Source of the DNA: Halococcus agarilyticus | Lineage (GTDB): Archaea > Halobacteriota > Halobacteria > Halobacteriales > Halococcaceae | Direction of reading: 5' to 3' | Assembly: GCF_000334895.1 (NCBI RefSeq) | Contig: NZ_BAFM01000003.1 | Span: forward strand, 124,001 to 188,000 | DNA length: 64,000 bases | Shown: positions 1-8,886 of the stretch, in pieces | Position numbering within the stretch: position 1 is the first letter of the stretch | Layout of the letters: every line of letters starts with the position of its first letter | Notes under the pieces: model-generated | The model's database searches: none | Seen by the model: only the letters and a program-made list of their open reading frames with translations | What the model was told of the DNA's origin: nothing | Translations under genes and position numbers: made by a program

Positions 1-236
1 ACGAAGGGGAGATCGGGATGCTCGTCACGGACCGCACCGAGGAACTCGAGTCCGTCGCGCTCCGGCAGGTCGTGGTCGCTGACGACGCAGTCGATGGATC
101 CGTCGAGCCGGTCGAGCGCGTCGCGGGTGGTGGATTCGGTCACGACGTCGAACCCGTCCCGGTCGAGAAACGACGCGACGGAGTCGAGAACGGCCGCGTC
201 GTCGTCCACACGCAGCACCCGGATCGGATCGCCCAT
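1..236 (-). CDS. Response-regulator receiver domain protein (3' end outside window)
   Basis: Reading on the minus strand from the ATG at 236, the first 78 or so residues form a CheY-like receiver domain. There is an acidic pocket (D11-D13 in RVDDD), a probable phospho-acceptor D54 in VVSDHDLPERDG, and the usual hydrophobic strands. In haloarchaea such an N-terminal receiver is often followed by PAS and histidine-kinase domains, but the gene leaves the window, so the output part is unknown. It is divergent from the CHAT gene at 474. Confidence 0.85.
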   Translation of the reverse strand, partial: MGDPIRVLRVDDDAAVLDSVASFLDRDGFDVVTESTTRDALDRLDGSIDCVVSDHDLPERDGLEFLGAVRDEHPDLPF

Positions 237-390
237 GCTCGGGCACTGGTCGCCGAAGGATAATCATTGTTCCCCGCCGACAGCGCGGCTCGACGGGTTC
301 CGGTCGACGACCGCTGCGGGAGGTTCGGTTCCCGCGCACCGCTTCTCGTTCCGGCGGGAGAACCGCCGAGACACGCGCTGTGTCACCCAT

Positions 391-400
391 AGGTTTTTAC
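391..400 (+). promoter_or_regulatory. Candidate box A upstream of the CHAT gene
   Basis: The T-rich run AGGTTTTTAC stands out in GC-rich DNA. A start of transcription about 25 nt downstream would leave a leader of roughly 50 nt before the GTG at 474. This rests on position and composition only. Confidence 0.35.
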
Positions 401-473
401 TTCAGGCCATACTGTGAATCAATAGTACCGTGGATACGTCGAACGATCGAACGCACAGGGATGGGTTCGGCGA

Positions 474-2576
474 GTGAACCCGTCGTTCGAACCGGTGGAG
501 CGAGACACGGGCATCGCGGTCGTGGACTCGATAGAGCGCCACCGGTACGCGCTCACGACACCGGAGGCGGTCGCGCCGACGGTGGCGGACACCGACCGAT
601 TCCGGTTTCCAGTCGACGCCGCCGTCTCGATCCACACCGCCGCGCTCTCGCTGCCGAGCGTGGTCTCGGTTCACCTCCGCGACGAGTCCGGAACGATCGT
701 GGCCCAGGCCGAGCACTTCGCCAACGAGGAGCTGCCACACGGCGAGTACACGATCGAACTGAGCGCGCCGATCAAGCTCTACTGTCGGGTCGAGAGCACG
801 GTCACGGTGACCGCCGACGTCGAGGGCATGACGATCGAGTTCGACGACGCCACCGAGGTGGTGGTGGGCGCACGATCGCACCACGAGCGTCCCGCCGCGA
901 CGGTCACGACCACGACCGATCCCGAGGACATGATGGCCGCGATCTCGACGTTCGGCTCCGCGCTCAAGACGACCTCGCCCGAACGCTCCTACCCCACCCT
1001 CCGGGGCCACCCGCCGACCGTCGAACTCGGCGACGAACTCGACCTCGCGGGGCTCGAACCGCCGGACACGGGCGTGACCATCGAAGTGCCTCCCGAGTGC
1101 CGCTCGATCTTCGTGGTCGCACCGCTCGCGTACTATCTCGGGGCGCGCGTCCGCCCCGGCGACGAGCCCCGCCTGCGAACGGATCGGGGGCTCGACCACT
1201 CGCTCGACGGGCCCTGTGGGTTCGAGCGGACCGTCGAGCGCACGCTGAAGGGGACGTTCTTCCTCGACTGCCTCGCGCGGACCGAGGGGCTCTACCCCGT
1301 GGCGCTCCACGAGCGTGAGGCGGTCGAGGCGAACATCGATCTCGACCTCGCCGCACTCTACGATCGACCGATCGCCGAACGCCTCGACGCGTATCTCGAC
1401 GTGCCGTTCGCGGCCGTCGAGGACCACCTTCCCGAGTGGAAGCTCACCTCCCACGTCGAGCCCGCGCCGACGAGCGTCGAGACGCTGCCCTTCCTCGTCG
1501 ACGATCTCGCGGTCGTCCGGTGTGCGAGCACGGAGTCGGTCGCGCGCTCGACCACGCTGACGTTCGACGGGGGGGTGGAGGCCGCGAGCGCGGGGCGCGA
1601 GGACGCGTTCACCCGGAGTGCGAGCACCACGCGGAGCACGGGTTCGAGCGTGGGCCCGGGGATCGACACCGAGTTCGTGAGTCCCGAGGCGACCGACTCG
1701 CTCGAAGCGGCGTGGGTCGGCGAGGGGCTGCCCCTCGGTGCGAGCAAGACCTCGGTCGAGGCCTACCGGAACCGCCTCGACAGGACGCCCGCCGACGGCG
1801 ACATCGACATCACCGTGGTCTGCAACGACGCCGAGATGGCCGAGGAGCGCGACCTGATCGAGGACGTCTACGGCGACCGCGACGAGCTGCCGTTCGACGT
1901 CTCGCTGCATCGCGACCTCACGACCGCCGAACTCGAAGGGCTGCTCTCGACCCGGACGGACTTCCTCCACTACATCGGCCACGTGGACGAGGGCGGGTTC
2001 GAGTGTGTCGACGGCGAGCTCGACGCGAACACGCTCGACACCGTCGGGGTGGACGCCTTCCTGCTCAACGCCTGCCAGTCCTACCGCCAGGGGATGGCGC
2101 TGCTCGACGCCGGTGCCATCGGCGGGATCGCCACCCTCACCGACGTGCTCAACTGCGAGGCGGTCCGGATGGGCCGGACGCTCGCGGCCCTGCTCAACGC
2201 CGGCTTCCCGCTCCAGTCCGCCCTCAACATCGCCCGCGGCGAGAGCATCATGGGCAACGAGTACCTCGTGGTCGGCGACGGCGGGCTGACGATTGCGCAG
2301 CCAGCTGGCGCTTACCCCAACCTCTTGAACATAGAACGAAATGGCGATACGTTCTATGTTGAAATGAAAACATATCCATCCACCCGAGGCGAAATTGGTG
2401 GTTTAGTCATACCATGTATGGAGGACGACAAATATTATTTGTCACCTGGTAGTCTTCCTTCCTTCGATCTGTCTTACGATGAACTACAGGAATTCCTATC
2501 CCTCGAAAACGTGCCTGTGAAGACAAGTGGACGGCTGTCGTGGGCTACTGAATTGGACGTTGACGAGATTAGCTAA
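474..2576 (+). CDS. CHAT-domain caspase-like cysteine protease, mosaic C-terminus
   Basis: A 700-residue protein with a GTG start. The C-terminal half carries the caspase-like CHAT core: F497-LHYIGH with His503, then a hydrophobic strand ending in NACQS with Cys534, followed by GAIGGIATLTDV. The spacing and order fit the catalytic His-Cys pair of CHAT peptidases. The N-terminal 450 residues are unrecognised and include a Ser/Thr-rich linker near 370-400. The first 600 codons have normal haloarchaeal GC-rich third positions. From about 2290 to the stop the codons turn AT-rich (ATA, TTA, AAA, TAT), so the last 95 or so residues look recently acquired. No TPR repeats are obvious. The natural substrate is unknown. 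The stop overlaps a tiny convergent gene by 4 nt. Confidence 0.8.
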   Translation: MNPSFEPVERDTGIAVVDSIERHRYALTTPEAVAPTVADTDRFRFPVDAAVSIHTAALSLPSVVSVHLRDESGTIVAQAEHFANEELPHGEYTIELSAPIKLYCRVESTVTVTADVEGMTIEFDDATEVVVGARSHHERPAATVTTTTDPEDMMAAISTFGSALKTTSPERSYPTLRGHPPTVELGDELDLAGLEPPDTGVTIEVPPECRSIFVVAPLAYYLGARVRPGDEPRLRTDRGLDHSLDGPCGFERTVERTLKGTFFLDCLARTEGLYPVALHEREAVEANIDLDLAALYDRPIAERLDAYLDVPFAAVEDHLPEWKLTSHVEPAPTSVETLPFLVDDLAVVRCASTESVARSTTLTFDGGVEAASAGREDAFTRSASTTRSTGSSVGPGIDTEFVSPEATDSLEAAWVGEGLPLGASKTSVEAYRNRLDRTPADGDIDITVVCNDAEMAEERDLIEDVYGDRDELPFDVSLHRDLTTAELEGLLSTRTDFLHYIGHVDEGGFECVDGELDANTLDTVGVDAFLLNACQSYRQGMALLDAGAIGGIATLTDVLNCEAVRMGRTLAALLNAGFPLQSALNIARGESIMGNEYLVVGDGGLTIAQPAGAYPNLLNIERNGDTFYVEMKTYPSTRGEIGGLVIPCMEDDKYYLSPGSLPSFDLSYDELQEFLSLENVPVKTSGRLSWATELDVDEIS

Positions 2577-2713
2577 GGCCCGATGGTCCCAGCGTTATTG
2601 CCGGCGGCCACGGGAGCTGCCTGAGACAGCAGCACCATCAGTCCGAACAGCGCGCTGAGCAGTTTCGGGTGGTTCTTGAGCTCGGATCGGACGTCGATGT
2701 TGTCGTCGGACAT
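2573..2713 (-). CDS. 46-residue single-span membrane peptide (DUF7503-like)
   Basis: The ATG at 2713 opens a 46-residue frame: charged N-terminus MSDDNIDVRSELKNHPK, one hydrophobic segment LLSALFGLMVLLSQA, and a small Gly/Ala/Asn-rich tail ending in TIGP. From memory it resembles the haloarchaeal small-protein family with the pattern K-x-P-(8-10 hydrophobic)-LLSQA, which I associate with DUF7503. It is convergent with the CHAT protease and shares 4 nt with its stop. The upstream DNA (2714-2810) is AT-rich and likely holds its promoter. The function is unknown. It could be a protease target or a membrane-active peptide. Confidence 0.7.
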   Translation of the reverse strand: MSDDNIDVRSELKNHPKLLSALFGLMVLLSQAAPVAAGNNAGTIGP

Positions 2714-3146
2714 CACAGTTCATCCAACGGGTGCACCTGATATGAATATTTTCGAACGTATTCGACATCATTGATAAAAATATTATCGGTGAATTAAACT
2801 GCAGAAGACCCAGTATAACGTGAAACTGGCACGTATCCACCACAGAGAGGCGCTGAAGCCACCGTTGACCGGACGACGTAACTTGGTTCTTACCACATAC
2901 GATCGAAGTAGTACGGATTACGACAGCGATGGTGGGGAGTGGCGCGCGATCGATCCATCGGTCACCCCAGCTCGACTGCGCGGCCGATCGACATCGACGG
3001 GCGTTCGCTCCGCGCGCCGGCCGAACGGCACGCGGAACTCACGGTGCAGTACGACGACGGGAACACTCGATCGAGCCGCGTAGCTGGGGACGACGTCGAA
3101 GCTCAGAAAGCAGCGGTCGCGGGACTCGGGCGATAGTGCGACGGCG
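2714..3146. other. Intergenic region, AT-rich at its left end
   Basis: Bases 2715-2815 are markedly AT-rich, with ATATTTTTATC and AAATATTCATATC on the minus strand. They are the likely promoter of the small membrane peptide gene. From about 2830 the DNA returns to normal GC. Only the doubtful frame at 2939 lies in the rest. Confidence 0.5.
2939..3136 (+). CDS. Putative small protein or gene fragment, unknown function
   Basis: A 65-residue frame opening with GTG. The second half (from IDIDGRSLRAP to AAVAGLGR) has GC-rich third positions and an amphipathic, slightly acidic composition typical of haloarchaeal proteins. The first 15 residues look less natural. It has no recognised domain and no clear promoter. 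It may be a real small gene, a remnant of a longer one, or chance. Confidence 0.3.
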   Translation: MARDRSIGHPSSTARPIDIDGRSLRAPAERHAELTVQYDDGNTRSSRVAGDDVEAQKAAVAGLGR

Positions 3147-3338
3147 TTACGACAGTTTCTCGCGGTGGTCCTGCCAGCAGTCGGCGCAGAGCTGCCGATC
3201 GACGGACACCCGCTTGACGCCCGTCTCGTCGCCCATGAACTGGCTCGTCGAGCGCGTCTCGTCCTCGATTTCGAGGATCACCCGGTAGCGGGGACGCTCC
3301 TCGGAAACCTCCTCGCCACACATGGGACAGGCGTTCAT
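3147..3338 (-). CDS. Small zinc-finger protein, unknown function
   Basis: A 63-residue protein starting MNACPMCGEEV. Two Cys-x2-Cys knuckles, C4/C7 and C51/C54 (CADC), probably bind one zinc ion, with a charged beta-type segment between them. The start at 3338 is chosen because the reading frame farther upstream loses haloarchaeal composition. Such stand-alone zinc-ribbon microproteins are frequent in haloarchaea and mostly uncharacterised. It is divergent from the lipoprotein gene at 3552. Confidence 0.7.
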   Translation of the reverse strand: MNACPMCGEEVSEERPRYRVILEIEDETRSTSQFMGDETGVKRVSVDRQLCADCWQDHREKLS

Positions 3339-3551
3339 TTTACGGATAATAGAGCGAATAGCACATAAAATTACTGCTCGCGTCAGCGACTCGACCGCGT
3401 GAATCTTTTCCCGATCGACGGAAAATCCAGTCATACATCAAAGATGATAAAATACTCTCGACCGATGCACGGTCCCCGAGACTCGATAGCGCCCCACGGA
3501 TTCGACGAACGGACCAGAGAGGGTATTGGCGAGCGGTTCCAACGATCGACG

Positions 3552-4622
3552 ATGAAGCGGCGCTCGGTCCTCAGAGCGTGTGCGGGTGGCGCGGCCGCGA
3601 TCACGGCGGGCTGTCTCGACGCGGTCGGCCTCCGGACCCAGTCGGCGTGGCGCGATCCGCCCCTGGTGGACGACCGCCCCGACGGTGTCTACTACCCGGC
3701 AGTCACCGAGGGGATGGCGAAGTACGGCACGACCACCGCGGGGCCGTACACCGTCGCGCTCACCTACTCCTACCCGCATCGGTTCTGGCAGGTCACGGGG
3801 AGCCAGCTCGAAAAGACCGTGGTCGGCTCCGACGACGCGGTGCATCTGATGGCCTCGATCTGGGACGCCCGATCGAATACGGTGGTCCCGATCGATGCCG
3901 GCCTCTCGGCCGAGGTCACGACCGAGGACGGCGAACTCGTCGCCGAGGAGGTCATCTACCCGATGCTCTCCCAGCAGATGGGGTATCACAACGGTGCGAA
4001 CTTCGAGCTCCCCGGCGACGGCAGCTACCGCGTGGCGATCTCGATCGGCGGCACCGCGATGGACCGGACCGGCCGGTTCGCGGAGCTGTTCGACGAACCA
4101 CGCACCGCGACGTTCGCGTTCGCGTTCAGTTCGGAGGAACTCTACGACATCGAGATCCGGCGGCTGGACGAGAAAGCCGGCAGTCGCGGCGCGATCGAGC
4201 CGATGGAGATGGGACTCCCGGTCGGGCGCGCGCCACCGGTGGCGCGGTTGCCAGGCGTACCGATCGGACGGGCGACCAGCGGCGACGCGGTGTTCCCCGT
4301 GCGGGCGATCCCCGACGACTCGGGCGCGACCCGGATCGCCGCGTTCCCCCGGACGCCGTACAACCGGATCGTCCTCCCGCTGATGGCGCTCTCGGCCACC
4401 GTCGAGCGGAACGGACGGAGCGTCGGTGAGGACCCCCTCACCCGGACGCTCGATCCACAGTTCGGCTATCACTACGCGGCCCCGTTCGAGGACGTCCGGC
4501 CGGGCGATACGCTGGGGCTGTCGGTCGAAACGCCGCCGCAGGTCGCCCGCCACGACGGCTACGAGACGGCCTTTCTGGAGATGGAGCCGATGGAGCTCTC
4601 GGTTCCCGACACGATCGCGTGA
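3552..4622 (+). CDS. Tat lipoprotein of the P19/Tp34 iron-transport type
   Basis: A 356-residue exported lipoprotein. MKRRSVLRACAGG gives a twin-arginine start, followed by the lipobox ITAGC at residues 17-21. The mature part has YPHRFW and a GYHNGANF...GDGSYRV segment. This resembles the H-x-GAN copper/iron-binding stretch of periplasmic P19/Tp34 iron proteins, and haloarchaeal relatives carry a second extracellular domain after it. It probably binds a metal ion outside the cell membrane. No FTR1-type permease is adjacent. A membrane protein of unknown function is convergent 31 bp away. The start was picked at the Tat motif, so earlier in-frame codons are ignored. Confidence 0.65.
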   Translation: MKRRSVLRACAGGAAAITAGCLDAVGLRTQSAWRDPPLVDDRPDGVYYPAVTEGMAKYGTTTAGPYTVALTYSYPHRFWQVTGSQLEKTVVGSDDAVHLMASIWDARSNTVVPIDAGLSAEVTTEDGELVAEEVIYPMLSQQMGYHNGANFELPGDGSYRVAISIGGTAMDRTGRFAELFDEPRTATFAFAFSSEELYDIEIRRLDEKAGSRGAIEPMEMGLPVGRAPPVARLPGVPIGRATSGDAVFPVRAIPDDSGATRIAAFPRTPYNRIVLPLMALSATVERNGRSVGEDPLTRTLDPQFGYHYAAPFEDVRPGDTLGLSVETPPQVARHDGYETAFLEMEPMELSVPDTIA

Positions 4623-4653
4623 GTCGCGATCGGGTCGCTCGGTGGGTGACTCC

Positions 4654-6078
4654 TCACGTGGCTGTGGGCAGCGAGAGCAGCCAGAGGCTCACCACCGTGT
4701 ACCCGATCATCACGGCGACGAACGGGTACTGGCTCCGGATGGCCTGGAGTCGGCTCGGGAACAGCTCGTACGCGCGTGCGTGAGCGATCCAGACCGCAAG
4801 CAGGTGGCCGACGAGGACGAACGCGACGTTGAGCCCGTTCGCGAAGCCCGGCACCGCGAGCACCAGCGGGTTCGCCGGCGGCGAGAACGGACTCGCGAGG
4901 CTCTCGACGAGCATCGGGACGTTCGAGACGAACAGCCAGAAGTAGTGTGCGAGGTGATAGCCTGCCGCGATGGCGAGCAGCGGCGGTGCCATCCACGTCC
5001 CGATCTCGCGGGCACTGCGGTACGTCTCCGCGGAGTGCCGCGAACGCCGTGCCGCGACCCAGTACGCCCCCAAAAAGAGCGCGTACCCGGAGACGAACAG
5101 CCCGAACAGGACGAGCACGCGGGGAACGACGCCGGCGAGCGCGTCGACGAACGCGGTCCCGGGTCGGGTCGTGACGAATCCGCTGAAGGTGAGCTCCCAG
5201 ATCAGCGCGACCGCGAAGGCGACGTCCGCGGTGTCGACGTCCTCGACCGCGGCGAGCGCCGATCCCGGGAGCGAGAACGCCAACCCGTCGTCGGTTCGCC
5301 GGAGCGGCGCGACCCGTCCGTAAAACCGGAAGGCGACCGCGAGCGGATCCCCGTGCCGAAACCAGGCGTCGGCCCCGAAGACGATCCCGCCCAAAAGCGT
5401 GTAGATGGTGTAGCCGGCGACCGCGACCGCGAGAACTCGGGGTACTGTCGCGACCGGGGCAGCCGTCTCGACGAACACCGCCGCGAGCAGCCCTGCCGTC
5501 GCGGGCCAGACGCCCCACCGCTCGGGATACGCGTGGAGCCGGTCGACGGGAACCACCTCGACGAGCGTCCGCCACGGGTTCAGTACCGGCCACGGGTTCC
5601 CGACGAGGTACGCGGCCATCGTGAGGCCGGCCCGCACGCCCGCGAAGACCACGACGACCGCGAAGCTCACCGTCGGGATCTGCGGGCCGGTGAACCCGAG
5701 GTAGATCACGAGGGCGAGGAGCACGACCCCCACGACGCGGCCGAGCCGAACAGTCCAGAGCCGGAACGAATCGCGCGTCGGAACAACGCGATGCCACGCG
5801 TGGATCGCGTGGATGAACGTCCGGTCGGTAACGACGCTCGCGAGAAGGCCGGATACCCCGACGACCGCACCGCCGGTCAGGAGGTAGAGCCACCGCGGGA
5901 CGCTGACCGACTCGCGCGCCCCGCTGCTGAGACCCACGGCGGCGTTGCTGGCCGCGACGACCTCGACCACGCAGAGCGCGCCGACCGAAACGACGAGTGC
6001 GGACGCCCCGTGAATCGCGAGGCGACGGCCGAGGTTCCCGAGTCGGGCCATCTGTCCGAAGTAGCCGCCACGAGCCAA
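4654..6078 (-). CDS. Polytopic membrane protein, unknown function
   Basis: A 474-residue protein with about ten to twelve hydrophobic segments and short charged loops, for example LYLLTGGAVVGVSGLLASVV near residues 63-83. A VGNPWPVLNPWRTLVE segment lies in a loop, and a late AGYHLAHYFW segment could ligate metal or heme by histidine. It has no recognised transporter signature. The ATG at 6078 is used, but the ATG ten codons later would give an equally good N-terminus. It is convergent with the metal lipoprotein gene and divergent from the nucleotidyltransferase. Confidence 0.7.
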   Translation of the reverse strand: MARGGYFGQMARLGNLGRRLAIHGASALVVSVGALCVVEVVAASNAAVGLSSGARESVSVPRWLYLLTGGAVVGVSGLLASVVTDRTFIHAIHAWHRVVPTRDSFRLWTVRLGRVVGVVLLALVIYLGFTGPQIPTVSFAVVVVFAGVRAGLTMAAYLVGNPWPVLNPWRTLVEVVPVDRLHAYPERWGVWPATAGLLAAVFVETAAPVATVPRVLAVAVAGYTIYTLLGGIVFGADAWFRHGDPLAVAFRFYGRVAPLRRTDDGLAFSLPGSALAAVEDVDTADVAFAVALIWELTFSGFVTTRPGTAFVDALAGVVPRVLVLFGLFVSGYALFLGAYWVAARRSRHSAETYRSAREIGTWMAPPLLAIAAGYHLAHYFWLFVSNVPMLVESLASPFSPPANPLVLAVPGFANGLNVAFVLVGHLLAVWIAHARAYELFPSRLQAIRSQYPFVAVMIGYTVVSLWLLSLPTAT

Positions 6079-6159
6079 TGTACCTGACGACCCCGAGCCG
6101 GTGCGTCACTCGGTCACACCAGGCCAAACGGATTTGTCGACGGCGAGCGACGCGCGTGC

Positions 6160-6882
6160 ATGAAGGCCGTCGTGCTCGCTGCCGGCGAGGGGACGCGACT
6201 CCGGCCCCTCACGGACGAGACGCCGAAAGGTCTGCTCGACGTCGGCGGGAAGCCGATCCTGAGTCACTGTTTCGAGGCGCTGGTCGATCTCGGAATCGAG
6301 GAACTGGTCGTGGTGATCGGCTACGAGGGCGAACGAATCGTCGCGCGCTACGGCGAGTCGTTCGCGGGCGTCCCGATCACCTACACCCGCCAGCACGAGC
6401 GTGAGGGGATGGCCCACGCGCTCCTGACCGCCGAGGAACACGTCGAGGAGCCGTTCGTGGTGATGGACGGCGACGGCGTCGTGTGGTGTGATCTCCAACC
6501 GCTGGTCGACCGCCAGCGCGACCCTGGGATCGATGGGACCGTGCTCGTCGAGGAAGTTTCGGCCGAGGCGGCGCGCGAGAAGATGGTCTGCGTTCTGAGC
6601 GAGCGCGACGAGATCGTCGCGCAGGAACAGAAGCCCGAGAACCCGCACGACCCGAGCCTCGTGGCCGCGAGCGTCCAGACGGCGACGCCGGAACTGTTCG
6701 ACGCGTGTCGCCGCGTCGAGCGCTCGCCGCGCGGCGAGTACGAGATGAGCGACGCCATCCGGCTCCGGATCGCCGAGGGCGCGACCCTCGCTGCCGTCCG
6801 GTGTGAGGGCTGGCTGGTCAACGTGAACACGCCCGCGGAACTCCGGCGGGCGGATCGTCTGGTGCGCGAGGAAAGGGAATAA
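6160..6882 (+). CDS. Sugar-phosphate nucleotidyltransferase
   Basis: A 240-residue nucleotidyltransferase of the glucose-1-phosphate thymidylyl/uridylyl class. It has the N-terminal Rossmann signature LAAGEGTRLRPLTDETPK with the pyrophosphorylase Lys, then GGKPIL, VIGYEG and an aspartate-containing VVMDGDGV metal motif. It is shorter than GlmU and lacks the left-handed beta-helix acetyltransferase domain. It probably makes an NDP-sugar for S-layer or lipid glycosylation. The exact sugar and nucleotide cannot be read from sequence. It stands alone, with no glycosyltransferase beside it. Confidence 0.85.
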   Translation: MKAVVLAAGEGTRLRPLTDETPKGLLDVGGKPILSHCFEALVDLGIEELVVVIGYEGERIVARYGESFAGVPITYTRQHEREGMAHALLTAEEHVEEPFVVMDGDGVVWCDLQPLVDRQRDPGIDGTVLVEEVSAEAAREKMVCVLSERDEIVAQEQKPENPHDPSLVAASVQTATPELFDACRRVERSPRGEYEMSDAIRLRIAEGATLAAVRCEGWLVNVNTPAELRRADRLVREERE

Positions 6883-6917
6883 CCGGACGTGACCGTCGAG
6901 CGAGCCGGCCGACGGAC

Positions 6918-7346
6918 TCAGTCCTCGATGGCCGCCGCGGTGAAGTCGTCGACCGGCATCACCGAGTAGTCCACGCTGAGGGTGTCTCTGGTCGCGCGGA
7001 TCTTGCCGACGAACGCCGAGATGGTTTCGAGCGAGCCGTCGAGGATGAACAGCTCCATGCAGTAGTGGCTGCCGACGTGGCTGTGGAAGTTCGCCGCGAC
7101 GAGGTCCTCGTGTTCGTGGCGGAGTCCCATCATCCGCTCCTCGACGCTCGTGGTCTCGTAGTCGAACAGTACTGTGACGACCGCCATGAGATCGCGGTCT
7201 TCGAGCCGCGCGTCCTCGAACTCGCCGAGGAGTTCGCGCGCGGCGTCGCGCACCACCTCGCTCCGGCCGGTGTAGCCGTGCTCGTCGCTGAACTCGTCGA
7301 TCCGATCGAGGAGTTCCTCGGGCATCGAGACGCTGACGACGGTCAT
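6918..7346 (-). CDS. nikR: NikR-type nickel-responsive regulator
   Basis: A 142-residue protein. The N-terminal 45 residues form a ribbon-helix-helix DNA-binding domain ([15 protein letters not shown]...GRSEVVRDA), and the rest is an ACT-like metal-sensing domain. H88, H90 and C96 in [10 protein letters not shown] align with the square-planar nickel ligands H87, H89 and C95 of Escherichia coli NikR. The fourth ligand is offered by H77 or H79. It is expected to repress nickel or related metal uptake genes, none of which lie in the window. The start at 7346 sits 25-32 nt from a box A. Confidence 0.85.
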   Translation of the reverse strand: MTVVSVSMPEELLDRIDEFSDEHGYTGRSEVVRDAARELLGEFEDARLEDRDLMAVVTVLFDYETTSVEERMMGLRHEHEDLVAANFHSHVGSHYCMELFILDGSLETISAFVGKIRATRDTLSVDYSVMPVDDFTAAAIED

Positions 7347-7369
7347 GTGTGAACCCACGACCGGATCGA

Positions 7370-7379
7370 TACTAAAGGT
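7370..7379 (-). promoter_or_regulatory. Box A of the nikR-like gene
   Basis: On the minus strand ACCTTTAGTA lies about 25-30 nt before the ATG, a spacing that fits a leaderless transcript. Confidence 0.5.
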
Positions 7380-7416
7380 TAGCAACGAGCCGGAGGTGAG
7401 CCCGTTCGGTTGTGAA

Positions 7417-8886
7417 CTACTCGTCGTCGAGCGCGTGCCACGATAGTCGGGGGTTCCGGGCGGCGTCCGCCTGATCGATCCGGCGCGCCGCCGTTCGTTC
7501 CGGGGCGGTTTCGAGGGCTTCGTCGTCGTCGGCCGCGGCCCGGTCGAACGCCCGCGCGAGGTGGTCGAGTGCGGCACGGCTCTCGGCCTCGGTGGGTTCG
7601 GTCATCAGCGCCTCGTCGACGATCTCGGGCCACTTCGTGGTCGGCGGATGCACCCCGTAGTCGAGCATTCGCTTCGCGACGTCGGCCGCGTCGCGGTCGG
7701 CGCTCGCGACGAACTCGTGGTGGAACGGCTCGAAGGGGATGTCGTAGTCGATCTGGCTGGCGAGGTAGTTCGCGTTCAGCACGGCCTTCGCGCTCGTGTC
7801 CCTCAGTCCAGGATTGCCGAGCCGCGCGATGTACGCGTAAGTCTTGACGAGGACGAGCCAGTTGCCCGCGAACCCGTGGACCTTGCCGATCGAGTGCTCG
7901 GGTTCGAACCGCTCGTAGCTCGCGTCGTCGCTCGCCGCCTCCCCGTCGTCAGGTTCGTCGGCATCGGTCTCCCTGACCTGAGGCGTCGGGAGGTACGGCG
8001 CGAGTTCTTCGACCACGCCGACCGGACCCGCACCCGGGCCGCCGCCGCCGTGGGGCGTCGCGAACGTCTTGTGGACGTTGTAGTGCATCACGTCGAAGCC
8101 CATGTCTCCTGGCCGGGCACGGCCGAGGAGTGCGTTGAGGTTCGCGCCGTCGTAGTAGAGCAATCCGCCGGAATCGTGGACGATGTCGGCGATTGCCTCG
8201 ATGTCGCGCTCGAACAGTCCGAGCGTGTTGGGATTGGTGAGCATCAGCGCCGCCGTGTCGTCGCTCACCGCGGCTTCGAGCGCGTCGACGTCCACCCGAC
8301 CGTCGTCGGCGCTCGGGAGCGAGACCACCCCGTAACCCGCAAGCGCCGCGCTCGCGAAGTTCGTTCCATGGGCACTCTCAGGAATGATGATCTCGTTGCG
8401 GTCGTTGCCCCTTTGCTCGTGGTAGGCCTTCGCGATCAGGATGCCCGTGAACTCCCCGGCGGCCCCGGCGGGCGGCTGGAGGGTGACTGCGTCCATCCCG
8501 CCGATCCGCGCGAGGGAGTCGGCGAGTCGATGGCGGAGTTCGAGGTTGCCCTGGACGCTGTCGGTCGATCGGTCGGGGTGGGTGGCGGCTGCGGGAAGCG
8601 CCGCCACGTCCTCGGTGAACGCCGGGTTGTACTTCATCGTACAGCTCCCGAGCGGGAACGGACCGTTCTCGACGCCGTAGTTCATCTGGGACAGTCGGGT
8701 GTAGTGGCGCGCGAGCTCCGGCTCGGCGGGATCGGGGAGTTCGATTCCATCCCGTGTGAGATCGTCGGGCAGCGGCGCGTCGTCGGTCTCGACCGCTCGC
8801 GAACTCTTCTCGGCGAGCAGCGGCTCGTAGACCTCGCCGCCTTCCTCGGGGGTCTCGCGCGTCCAGCGGGCTTGATCGAACTTCAT
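7417..8886 (-). CDS. gcvPB: Glycine dehydrogenase (decarboxylating) subunit 2
   Basis: A 489-residue C-terminal half of the split P-protein of the glycine cleavage system. It has the PLP-binding motif [17 protein letters not shown] with Lys273 as Schiff-base residue, and GSCTMKYNP near the N-terminus. Together with subunit 1 it decarboxylates glycine and passes the aminomethyl group to lipoyl GcvH. Its ATG overlaps the stop of gcvPA by 4 nt, so the two are translationally coupled. An Asp/Glu-rich insert near residues 295-310 ([14 protein letters not shown]) is a typical halophilic addition. Confidence 0.95.
   Translation of the reverse strand: MKFDQARWTRETPEEGGEVYEPLLAEKSSRAVETDDAPLPDDLTRDGIELPDPAEPELARHYTRLSQMNYGVENGPFPLGSCTMKYNPAFTEDVAALPAAATHPDRSTDSVQGNLELRHRLADSLARIGGMDAVTLQPPAGAAGEFTGILIAKAYHEQRGNDRNEIIIPESAHGTNFASAALAGYGVVSLPSADDGRVDVDALEAAVSDDTAALMLTNPNTLGLFERDIEAIADIVHDSGGLLYYDGANLNALLGRARPGDMGFDVMHYNVHKTFATPHGGGGPGAGPVGVVEELAPYLPTPQVRETDADEPDDGEAASDDASYERFEPEHSIGKVHGFAGNWLVLVKTYAYIARLGNPGLRDTSAKAVLNANYLASQIDYDIPFEPFHHEFVASADRDAADVAKRMLDYGVHPPTTKWPEIVDEALMTEPTEAESRAALDHLARAFDRAAADDDEALETAPERTAARRIDQADAARNPRLSWHALDDE

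Noticed and set aside
402-1982. Long open frame antisense to the CHAT gene
   Set aside because: Such frames arise opposite GC-rich genes. The plus-strand frame has the catalytic motifs and typical codon use.
4426-6087. Long plus-strand frame opposite the membrane protein at 4654-6078
   Set aside because: Its translation is an Arg/Glu/Asp-rich repeat-like string without structure, while the minus frame has clear membrane spans.
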